A DNA stretch of 64,000 nucleotides from Flavobacterium sp. HSC-61S13 (GTDB taxonomy: Bacteria > Bacteroidota > Bacteroidia > Flavobacteriales > Flavobacteriaceae): the NCBI RefSeq assembly GCF_024171535.1, contig NZ_JALJZV010000013.1, positions 1-64,000 of the forward strand. The letters run 5' to 3'. How positions within the stretch are numbered: the first letter of the stretch is position 1; every line of letters starts with the position of its first letter. The translations under genes were made by a program, and so were the position numbers. The notes beneath the pieces were generated by a model. That model made no database searches. It saw nothing but the letters and a program-made list of their open reading frames with translations, and was not told where the DNA came from. Positions 54,123 through 61,172 of this stretch are shown here, in pieces.

Positions 54123-55280
54123 ATGAAAAATCCTAAGAAATACGGGTTTAGGAAGTTGATGAATGATCTTCATCTTTGGTTGGGCGTTGCTAGTGCTTTG
54201 GTGCTTTTTGTTGTTTGTTTATCCGGAACGATCTATACGTTTAGGTCGGAAGTAGAGCAATGGCTAGAGCCAGAGAAATATTCCATAGCTGAGGTGTTAC
54301 CATCGAAATACAGTGTTGAAGACCTTATGGTATTTGTAGAAGCTGAGACTAAGGGAAAAGTCACCAGGGTGGTTACTGAGTCAGAAGCCGATAAGCCTTA
54401 TGTGTTTTCTGTAAGTGCTGGTGAAAAAGGTAAACGAGATGATAGTTTTTCGGTCAACCCCTATACTAAAGAAATTTTAGGGTCAGGAAAAAGTGTTGCC
54501 GCCCCGTTTTTTGGAGAGGTTATGAAATTGCACCGTTGGTTGTTGTTTGACTCTTCGATCGGTAGACCCATAGTGGGAATCGCAACGCTGATTTTTGTCG
54601 TATTGTCTATCACGGGATTATTTTTGTGGTTTCCCAAAAAAATCAAGGGTTGGAAAAGTATGAAGCCGGGTTTTAAAATAAAATTTAAGGCAAAATGGAA
54701 GCGGGTCAATCACGATCTTCACAATACTTTAGGCTTCTATACCTTGCTCGTCGTATTGATTATGGCAGTGACTGGTTTATGTTGGTCATTTGAATGGTAT
54801 AGAGCGGGGTTAAGTCAGCTGTTGGGGGTAAAAGTGTTTGGAGGAAGAGATGAGGTTAAGCCAGAGTCTGTTTGGAAAGAAGATGCTAAATCGTTGACTT
54901 ATTCGCAAGCCATAGCTTTAGCCGATGAAAACTTCCCATATCAAGGACAAACGACCGTTTCTTTTCCTAAAGGAGAGAAAGGGGCTTTTGAAATTCAGAA
55001 AAAAGACCGTAATCGATTTAACAAAACCGCCTATGATAGGATGTTTGTAGATCAGTTTTCGGGTGAAATCATAAAGAAGGAGCTGTTTGATGATAAAAAA
55101 ATGGGTGATAAAGTCGCCTCGCAGATTAAGGCCATTCACTTAGGAGATATCTATGGGCTGTTTTCAAAAATCCTTTATTTTATTGTCTGTCTTATTGCTA
55201 CCAGTCTGCCTATTACAGGGGTTTTTATTTGGATCAACAAGATGAAAAAAAAGCCATCCAAGAAAACGGTTCAAGTATAA
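54123..55280 (+). CDS. PepSY-associated transmembrane protein
   Basis: A 385-aa inner-membrane protein of the PepSY_TM family. Membrane segments are visible at about 20-40 (HLWLGVASALVLFVVCLSGTIYT), about 145-165, about 195-215 (NTLGFYTLLVVLIMAVTGL) and about 350-375. Periplasmic PepSY-like segments lie between. Such proteins accompany siderophore receptors and may reduce ferric siderophores; that role is known for related proteins and inferred here. A Fur-like operator and promoter precede it. HDLHNT and KLHRWLL are conserved histidines, possibly heme ligands. Confidence 0.85.
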   Translation: MKNPKKYGFRKLMNDLHLWLGVASALVLFVVCLSGTIYTFRSEVEQWLEPEKYSIAEVLPSKYSVEDLMVFVEAETKGKVTRVVTESEADKPYVFSVSAGEKGKRDDSFSVNPYTKEILGSGKSVAAPFFGEVMKLHRWLLFDSSIGRPIVGIATLIFVVLSITGLFLWFPKKIKGWKSMKPGFKIKFKAKWKRVNHDLHNTLGFYTLLVVLIMAVTGLCWSFEWYRAGLSQLLGVKVFGGRDEVKPESVWKEDAKSLTYSQAIALADENFPYQGQTTVSFPKGEKGAFEIQKKDRNRFNKTAYDRMFVDQFSGEIIKKELFDDKKMGDKVASQIKAIHLGDIYGLFSKILYFIVCLIATSLPITGVFIWINKMKKKPSKKTVQV

Positions 55281-55326
55281 CAATACTTTGTGAAAGACGA
55301 ACATAGCGAGTAAAGTAAAAAAATCG

Positions 55327-55334
55327 TAACTTTG
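55327..55334 (+). promoter_or_regulatory. Possible -7 element of the bacilliredoxin gene
   Basis: TAACTTTG fits TAnnTTTG, 24 nt before the ATG; no good -33 element. Confidence 0.4.
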
Positions 55335-55358
55335 TTGAATAACTTATTTTTAAAGAGT

Positions 55359-55769
55359 ATGTATCCAGAAGAAATTGTAAAACCTATGCGTGCGGAACTA
55401 GTTGAAGCAGGCTTTCAAGAATTATATACAGCTGAAGATGTAGAAAACGCTTTGGCTCAAAAAGGAACAACATTTGTTGTCGTAAACTCTGTTTGTGGGT
55501 GTGCTGCACGTAATGCTAGACCTGCGGCGAAGATGAGTTTGATGGGAGATAAAAAACCAAATCAAATTGTAACGGTTTTTGCTGGAGTAGATAAAGAAGC
55601 AGTTGATGCTGCTCGTTTACACATGTTCCCTTTTCCTCCTTCTTCACCGTCTATGGCGTTGTTTAGAGATGGAGAATTAGTTCATGTATTAGAAAGACAT
55701 CATATAGAAGGACATCCCGCGGAGACCATCGCAGAGAATCTTAAGGATGCTTTTAACGAATACTGTTAA
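55359..55769 (+). CDS. Bacilliredoxin (BrxA/BrxB family)
   Basis: A 136-aa thioredoxin-fold protein of the YphP/YqiW family. The catalytic CxC pair, Cys46 and Cys48, is in VVNSVCGCAARNARPA; PPSSPSMALFRDG is the cis-Pro region. In Bacillus such proteins remove bacillithiol from oxidised proteins. Bacillithiol use is plausible for this phylum but not shown here. The start is the ATG at 55359; the frame continues upstream to a TTG at 55332 that is part of the promoter region. Confidence 0.92.
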   Translation: MYPEEIVKPMRAELVEAGFQELYTAEDVENALAQKGTTFVVVNSVCGCAARNARPAAKMSLMGDKKPNQIVTVFAGVDKEAVDAARLHMFPFPPSSPSMALFRDGELVHVLERHHIEGHPAETIAENLKDAFNEYC

Positions 55770-55776
55770 TATAAAG

Positions 55777-55799
55777 ACCACCTTTTAGGTGGTTTTTTT
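55777..55799 (+). terminator. Terminator of the bacilliredoxin gene
   Basis: Perfect hairpin ACCACC/GGTGGT, 5-nt loop, followed by T7. It begins 8 nt past the stop codon. Confidence 0.92.
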
Positions 55800-55809
55800 A
55801 TTAAAAACG

Positions 55810-55817
55810 TATATTTG
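55810..55817 (+). promoter_or_regulatory. Probable -7 element of the acyltransferase gene
   Basis: TATATTTG fits TAnnTTTG, 25 nt before the GTG start of the acyltransferase gene and just behind the bacilliredoxin terminator. Confidence 0.5.
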
Positions 55818-55842
55818 CTCCATTCAATCTATATATAGCGAC

Positions 55843-56574
55843 GTGCAAAAACTCATTTCATACCCGATAAGCATCATTTTTTTATGTTGCTTCTTAATTT
55901 GCTTACTGGTATTTCATCCTATTCAATGGCTTTGTTTAAAGCTATCTGGATACCAAGCGCATAAAAAGAGTGTGGATTATTTGAATTTTTTATTGTTGAG
56001 GTGTACAAATATTTTGGGTACAACCTATACGGTTAAGAATCTCGATTTAGTTCCTGATAATGTGCCGATCATATTCGTTGCCAATCATCAAAGTATGTTT
56101 GATATTCCTTGTATAATTTGGAATTATAGAAGGTCTCATCCTAAATTTGTCAGTAAAAAAGAATTGGGTAGAGGAATACCGAGTATTTCATATAATTTAA
56201 GACATGGTGGTTCCGTTCTAATTGATAGGAAAGACTCGAAACAGGCATTGACGGCAATTAAAGAGTTGGGGGTTTATATACAAAAGAACAAGAGAGCTGC
56301 GGTGATATTTCCGGAAGGAACGCGTAGCAGAGATGGGAAACCGAAGCGTTTTTCGGAGAATGGAATGAAAATTTTGTGTAAATACGCTCCTGATGCGGTG
56401 GTAGTACCGATCACCATCAATAATTCTTGGAAATTATTGCGATTTGGGAAATTTCCCTTGGGATTAGGTAATCGCGTTGAGGTGATAACTCACGCGCCCT
56501 TAGTGGTAAAAGAATTTGATTTTGAGTCCCTTTTTATAGAGACCGAAAATAGGATAAAGACAGCAGTAAAATAA
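55843..56574 (+). CDS. plsC: 1-acyl-sn-glycerol-3-phosphate acyltransferase (PlsC family)
   Basis: A 243-aa membrane-associated acyltransferase that makes phosphatidic acid. Catalytic HX4D is NHQSMFD (His82, Asp87); the phosphate site is FPEGTRS (158-162 region). The N-terminal hydrophobic stretch (LISYPISIIFLCCFLICLLV) anchors it. The start is best placed at the GTG at 55843, because the only earlier candidate, a GTG at 55789, lies inside the bacilliredoxin terminator and upstream of the promoter. Together with the desaturase that follows it serves membrane lipid synthesis. Confidence 0.88.
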   Translation: MQKLISYPISIIFLCCFLICLLVFHPIQWLCLKLSGYQAHKKSVDYLNFLLLRCTNILGTTYTVKNLDLVPDNVPIIFVANHQSMFDIPCIIWNYRRSHPKFVSKKELGRGIPSISYNLRHGGSVLIDRKDSKQALTAIKELGVYIQKNKRAAVIFPEGTRSRDGKPKRFSENGMKILCKYAPDAVVVPITINNSWKLLRFGKFPLGLGNRVEVITHAPLVVKEFDFESLFIETENRIKTAVK

Positions 56575-56650
56575 ATATACATACACCACTTGATGCTCAA
56601 ACAAACCAGATCAGCAAAAGTATTTAAGCTTGGTGAAATAAATAGAAATT

Positions 56651-57640
56651 ATGTCAATTAAAAATGTTCGCCTAGAAGTAATGCAATTTCTAGAAAAAAA
56701 TATTGATAGTTTCGTTGAGAACTATTTAATACCAGTTGAGAAAATTTGGCAACCGTCCGATTTGTTACCGGATTCTCAAAGCGAGACCTTCTTTGAAGAT
56801 GTGAAGGAGCTCAGAGAGTTTGCTAAGGAGCTGCCTTATGACTTTTGGGTTGTTTTGGTAGGAGATACCATCACGGAGGAGGCTTTGCCTACTTATGAGT
56901 CTTGGTTGATGGATGTGGAAGGGATTGATCAGAAAACGGATAACGGTTGGGGAAAATGGATCAGACAATGGACCGGTGAGGAAAATCGTCATGGAGATCT
57001 ATTGAATAAATACTTGTACTTATCTGGAAGGGTAAATATGAAAGAAGTTGAAATCACAACGCATCATTTATTAAATGATGGTTTTGATCCGGGAACGGAT
57101 CGCGATCCTTATAAGAACTTTGTATTTACTAGTTTTCAAGAATTGGCTACTTATGTTTCTCACAACAGAGTTGCGCAATTGGCTAAGAAATATGGAGATC
57201 ACAAATTATCGAAAATCTGTAGGTTAATTGCTGGTGACGAAATGAGACACCATCATGCATATACAGAATTTGTTGATCGTATTTTTAAAGTGGATCCTAG
57301 TGAAATGATGTTGGCTTTTCATTATATGATGAAGAGAAAGATCACCATGCCTGCCAACTTGATTAGAGAATCGGGTGGGAAGATCGGTGATGCTTTTGAG
57401 CAATTCTCCGATTCAGCACAGCGTATTGGAGTGTATACTGCTATGGACTATGTCGATATCATGCAGAAATTAATAGATAAATGGCAAATTGATAAAGTGA
57501 ACAATTTGACAGATGAAGCAGAAAAAGCGAGAGATTACTTGATGAAATTACCAGGGCGTATGACGAAAATTGCAGAGAGAATGGTGATTACACGAGAGCC
57601 TCATGTGTTTAAATGGGTTCAACCAGCAATTATTAAATAA
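56651..57640 (+). CDS. Acyl-[acyl-carrier-protein] desaturase
   Basis: A 329-aa soluble di-iron desaturase of the plant stearoyl-ACP type. The two EXXH motifs are EENRH (Glu110/111, His114) and DEMRH (Glu197, His200), with additional Glu residues in ITEEALPTY and SFQELATY. It introduces a double bond (probably Delta9) into acyl-ACP, affecting membrane fluidity. Length is normal. It lies 76 nt after plsC and 9 nt before the HD-domain gene, so it is probably in the same transcript. Confidence 0.92.
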   Translation: MSIKNVRLEVMQFLEKNIDSFVENYLIPVEKIWQPSDLLPDSQSETFFEDVKELREFAKELPYDFWVVLVGDTITEEALPTYESWLMDVEGIDQKTDNGWGKWIRQWTGEENRHGDLLNKYLYLSGRVNMKEVEITTHHLLNDGFDPGTDRDPYKNFVFTSFQELATYVSHNRVAQLAKKYGDHKLSKICRLIAGDEMRHHHAYTEFVDRIFKVDPSEMMLAFHYMMKRKITMPANLIRESGGKIGDAFEQFSDSAQRIGVYTAMDYVDIMQKLIDKWQIDKVNNLTDEAEKARDYLMKLPGRMTKIAERMVITREPHVFKWVQPAIIK

Positions 57641-57649
57641 AAGTATTTC

Positions 57650-58300
57650 ATGGAAGAGTTGGTTGAGAAAACTACTGCTTTTGTAAGAATAGAATTGGAA
57701 GGTGCTGAAGGAGGACACGATTGGTTTCACATAGAACGCGTTTATAAGAATGCGATGTTAATTGCTGAGAAGAGTCCGAAATGTGATTTTTTAGTAGTGA
57801 AATTATCAGCGCTTTTACACGATATAGCAGACAGCAAATTTAATGGCGGGGATGAGCAGGTTGGGCCTAATAAGGCACGCTTGTTCCTTGAGTCTATCGG
57901 TGTCTGCGAAGAAGTGGTGACGCATGTGATCCGTATTATTGAAAACATCTCTTTTAAAGGGGGGAATTTTGAAAAGAAGTTTAACTCTCTGGAGTTGCAG
58001 ATCGTGCAAGATGCAGATCGGCTAGATGCTTTGGGTGCTATTGGCATTGCTCGTGCATTTAACTATGGAGGGTTTAAAAATAGAATTCTTTACGACCCTA
58101 ATGTAGCGCCAAAAATGGCGATGACTAAGGAGGAATATAAAATGGACAACGGGCCAACATTAAATCATTTTTATGAAAAATTGTTGTTGCTAAAAGATCG
58201 AATGAATACCCAAGCGGCTAAGGAGATTGCTCAGGAGAGGCATCGGTTTATGGAGCTTTTTTTGGCGCAGTTTTACGGTGAATGGGATGGAATTAAATAA
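57650..58300 (+). CDS. HD-domain phosphohydrolase
   Basis: A 216-aa cytoplasmic protein of the HD superfamily. Metal ligands are visible: His in GGHDWFHIERV (His27), the HD pair in ALLHDIADSKF (His57, Asp58), and a late Asp in QDADRLDALGAIG. Family members hydrolyse phosphate esters or nucleotides; the substrate is unknown. It is 9 nt downstream of the desaturase gene, and a terminator follows. Confidence 0.88.
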   Translation: MEELVEKTTAFVRIELEGAEGGHDWFHIERVYKNAMLIAEKSPKCDFLVVKLSALLHDIADSKFNGGDEQVGPNKARLFLESIGVCEEVVTHVIRIIENISFKGGNFEKKFNSLELQIVQDADRLDALGAIGIARAFNYGGFKNRILYDPNVAPKMAMTKEEYKMDNGPTLNHFYEKLLLLKDRMNTQAAKEIAQERHRFMELFLAQFYGEWDGIK

Positions 58301-58301
58301 A

Positions 58302-58338
58302 AAATGGGGCTTGTCTTTGTAGACGAGCCCCTTTTTTT
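58302..58338. terminator. Bidirectional terminator
   Basis: Hairpin GGGGCTTGTCT/AGACGAGCCCC (58306-58331, one mismatch), A-rich before and T7 after, between the convergent HD and universal-stress genes. Confidence 0.95.
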
Positions 58339-58395
58339 GTTTGTATTTTTTTTGTCCATTTGTTGAATGGAATAGGCGCAAATCTGCGCAAGCCT

Positions 58396-59223
58396 CTATT
58401 GTATCTTAAAGGTTAGTACTGAAGTTGTAGAGTGGTTAACTAAGTCTTCGGTGATACTGCCGTTAAGAAAGTGAGAGATGCCTTTTCTGCCGTGTGTGCT
58501 GAGTCCAATGAGGTCGGCATCTATTTTTTTGGCGTAATTTAGTATACCTTTTTCGATATTGATATCGTTGTAAATGGTCAATTCAAATTCGTTCTCTGTA
58601 ATGTCGGACAAGAAGTTTTCCAATTGCTCTTCGGCAGCTTGTGTCGTCTTGAAGCTGTTAGGTGTGTTAACCATTAAAAGATGTAATTTAGAGCCAAATA
58701 CCTTGTTGAATTTTAGGGCTTTTAAGAAAGGAGCTTTCATTCCCTCTGAAAAGTCAGAAGCAAATACAAAGTTCTTTACTTCAAAATGATTGGTGTTTTC
58801 TTTAATAACTAATACAGGTACGTCAGAAGAGCGAACCACTTTTTCGGTATTGGATCCGATAAACATTTCTTTTGCTCCGCTAGCGCCATGAGATCCCATG
58901 ATGATTAAATCTACGTCATTGACTTCGGCAACTGTGATTACACCTAAAAAAGTTCTGTCCAATTTTAGTACTTGTGAAACTTGGAGTCCCTCAAGAACTG
59001 GCGATAGGGCTAATTGAGTTAGTCGGTTTTCAGCAGCATTTTTAAAAAACATGACCTCAGGAATTTCTGCGCCTATCGATATTTCATCTGTAGCTTGTTG
59101 TGGTAATTCTATAATGTGTAATAATATGACTTCCGCATGGCATTTTTTAGCGATCAAGGCTGCGGCATGAAGTGCGCTATTTGCATGGGGAGAGAAATCC
59201 GTAGGTACTAGTATTTTTTTCAT
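58396..59223 (-). CDS. Universal stress protein, tandem UspA domains
   Basis: A 275-aa protein with two UspA-like domains (about 1-140 and 150-275). The first has ILVPTDFSPHANSALHAAALIAKK and an ATP-binding-type loop, MGSHGASGAKEMFIGSNTEKVVRSSDVPVLVIK. The second has FVFASDFSEGMKAPFLKALKF and LSTHGRKGISHFLNGSITEDLVNHS. Such proteins are induced by starvation or stress and bind nucleotides. Transcribed alone, opposite to rimP. Confidence 0.92.
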   Translation of the reverse strand: MKKILVPTDFSPHANSALHAAALIAKKCHAEVILLHIIELPQQATDEISIGAEIPEVMFFKNAAENRLTQLALSPVLEGLQVSQVLKLDRTFLGVITVAEVNDVDLIIMGSHGASGAKEMFIGSNTEKVVRSSDVPVLVIKENTNHFEVKNFVFASDFSEGMKAPFLKALKFNKVFGSKLHLLMVNTPNSFKTTQAAEEQLENFLSDITENEFELTIYNDINIEKGILNYAKKIDADLIGLSTHGRKGISHFLNGSITEDLVNHSTTSVLTFKIQ

Positions 59224-59304
59224 AGTTTTTATTAAGGGTATTGAAATTAATAGGTTTTATTTCTAATTTATAAAGTTAATAATATAATTATCAATTATCA
59301 AAAG

Positions 59305-59335
59305 TTTTAATTGTATAAAAAAAATAGTATCTTTG
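59305..59335 (+). promoter_or_regulatory. Promoter of the rimP-nusA-infB operon
   Basis: TATCTTTG (59328-59335) fits TAnnTTTG, with TTTT (59305-59308) 19 nt upstream in place of TTTG. Expected start is near 59342. Confidence 0.55.
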
Positions 59336-59365
59336 TGGCGTTATTTATTAGTTAAACTAAATAAT

Positions 59366-59390
59366 GAGGGGACGGGTGTCCCCTCTTTTT
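59366..59390 (+). terminator. Terminator-like hairpin in the rimP leader
   Basis: Perfect 8-bp stem GAGGGGAC/GTCCCCTC with loop GGGT, then T5. It lies between the predicted transcription start and the rimP ATG (59399), so it could act as an attenuator. Role inferred. Confidence 0.65.
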
Positions 59391-59398
59391 ATAGAAAT

Positions 59399-59866
59399 AT
59401 GACATTTAAAGAAAAAGTAAAAGAGTTGTTGAATCAGGGGTTGGAAGAGCATCCGTCATTATTTTTGATTGATTTCTCAATTTCCGACGACGGCAAAGTC
59501 AGTGTGATTATTGATGGCGACCAAGGTGTGACATTACAGGATTGTATTGATATAAATCGTGCAATAGACCACAATTTAGATCGAGAAGAGCACGATTTTT
59601 CTTTAGAAGTGGCTTCGGCAGGTGCTACAAGACCTTTGCAGTTACCTAGACAATATAAAAAAAATGTTGGAAGAAAACTAAAAATAACAACCCTCGACCA
59701 AACGGTGTTTGAAGCAACGTTGGTTGATTCGGATGAGGAAAACCTATTTTTAGAGTGGAAGGCCAGAGAGCCTAAAGCTGTAGGTAAAGGGAAAGTAACC
59801 GTTGAAAAAAAGGTTAGTCTTCCCATTTCGGATGTTAAAGAAGCGATTGTTATAATTTCATTTTAA
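59399..59866 (+). CDS. rimP: Ribosome maturation factor RimP
   Basis: A 155-aa protein needed for 30S subunit maturation. The N-terminal domain has SDDGKVSVIIDGDQGVTLQDCIDINRAIDHNLD and FSLEVASAGATRPLQLPRQYKKNVGR, a typical core. The ATG at 59399 gives the normal start MTFKEKVKELL; 22 upstream codons from a TTG-rich region would lie across the leader hairpin and promoter. First gene of the rimP-nusA-infB operon. Confidence 0.93.
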   Translation: MTFKEKVKELLNQGLEEHPSLFLIDFSISDDGKVSVIIDGDQGVTLQDCIDINRAIDHNLDREEHDFSLEVASAGATRPLQLPRQYKKNVGRKLKITTLDQTVFEATLVDSDEENLFLEWKAREPKAVGKGKVTVEKKVSLPISDVKEAIVIISF

Positions 59867-59882
59867 AAATAAAATAGATTGC

Positions 59883-61127
59883 ATGGAAAATATTGCATTA
59901 ATTGAATCATTTTCAGAGTTTAAAGACGATAAACTTATCGACAGAGTTACACTAATGGCAATTTTGGAAGATGTATTTAGAAATGCATTGAAGAAGAAGT
60001 ATGGTTCAGATGATAATTTTGATATCATTATCAATCCTGATAAAGGAGATATGGAGATCTGGAGAAATCGTGTTGTAGTTGCAGATGGAGAGGTAGAAGA
60101 TGAGAATTCTGAGATTTCACTTTCTGAAGCTAGAAAAATTGAGCCCGACTTTGAAGTAGGTGAAGATGTATCTGAGGAAGTAAAATTAATACAATTGGGA
60201 AGAAGAGCGATTTTGGCTTTGCGTCAAAATTTGATCTCAAAAATCCATGAGCACGATAATACCAACCTTTACAAACAATTTAAAGATCTTGTAGACGAAG
60301 TATATGCTGCAGAAGTGCACCATGTTCGTCCAAAAGCTGTAATTTTGGTTGATGATGAAGGTAATGAGATTATTCTTCCAAAAGAAAAACAAATTCCTGC
60401 TGATTTCTTTAGAAAGGGAGATACAGTAAGAGGGATAATAGAAAGTGTAGAATTAAAAGGTAATAAGCCACAGATTATTATGTCTAGAACTTCAGAGAAG
60501 TTTTTAGAAAAATTATTTGAACAAGAAATCCCAGAAGTTGCTGACGGACTAATCACGATTAAAAAAGTGGTTCGTATCCCAGGGGAAAAAGCTAAAGTTG
60601 CCGTTGATTCATACGATGATAGAATTGATCCTGTAGGTGCTTGTGTTGGTATGAAGGGGTCAAGAATACACGGAATTGTACGTGAGTTAGGGAATGAAAA
60701 CATTGATGTTATCAATTATACCACCAATACACAATTATTTATCACTAGAGCCTTGAGTCCAGCAAAGATCAATATGATCAAATTGGATGAAGTGGCGAAG
60801 AAAGCCAGTGTTTATTTGAACATTGAAGAAGTTTCTAAAGCGATTGGACGTGGTGGTCAAAACATTAAATTGGCAGGATTACTTACGGGCTATGAATTAG
60901 ACGTAATGAGAGATGCTGCAGACCTTTCGAGTGACGATGACGTTGAATTATCAGAATTCAAGGATGAAATAGAGAGCTGGGTAATTGATGAGTTTGCTAA
61001 AATTGGATTGGATACTGCTAGAAGTATTCTAAAACAAGATGTTGCCGATTTAGTAAGAAGAACCGATCTTGAAGAAGAAACCATTCTTGAAGTAATACGA
61101 ATTCTTAAAGAAGAGTTTGAAGACTAG
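59883..61127 (+). CDS. nusA: Transcription termination/antitermination protein NusA
   Basis: A 414-aa RNA polymerase-binding factor. Order of domains: N-terminal domain (about 1-130), S1 domain (about 135-200; GDTVRGIIESVELKGNKPQIIMSRTS), then two KH domains (about 230-345; VGACVGMKGSRIHGIVRELGNE and IGRGGQNIKLAGLLTG). Unlike E. coli NusA it lacks the long C-terminal acidic repeats, keeping a short acidic C-terminal segment. It is 16 nt after rimP and 45 nt before infB. Confidence 0.95.
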   Translation: MENIALIESFSEFKDDKLIDRVTLMAILEDVFRNALKKKYGSDDNFDIIINPDKGDMEIWRNRVVVADGEVEDENSEISLSEARKIEPDFEVGEDVSEEVKLIQLGRRAILALRQNLISKIHEHDNTNLYKQFKDLVDEVYAAEVHHVRPKAVILVDDEGNEIILPKEKQIPADFFRKGDTVRGIIESVELKGNKPQIIMSRTSEKFLEKLFEQEIPEVADGLITIKKVVRIPGEKAKVAVDSYDDRIDPVGACVGMKGSRIHGIVRELGNENIDVINYTTNTQLFITRALSPAKINMIKLDEVAKKASVYLNIEEVSKAIGRGGQNIKLAGLLTGYELDVMRDAADLSSDDDVELSEFKDEIESWVIDEFAKIGLDTARSILKQDVADLVRRTDLEEETILEVIRILKEEFED

Positions 61128-61172
61128 GAAAAAACATCAACACAACTCATTAAAATACACTAAAAAGATAAT

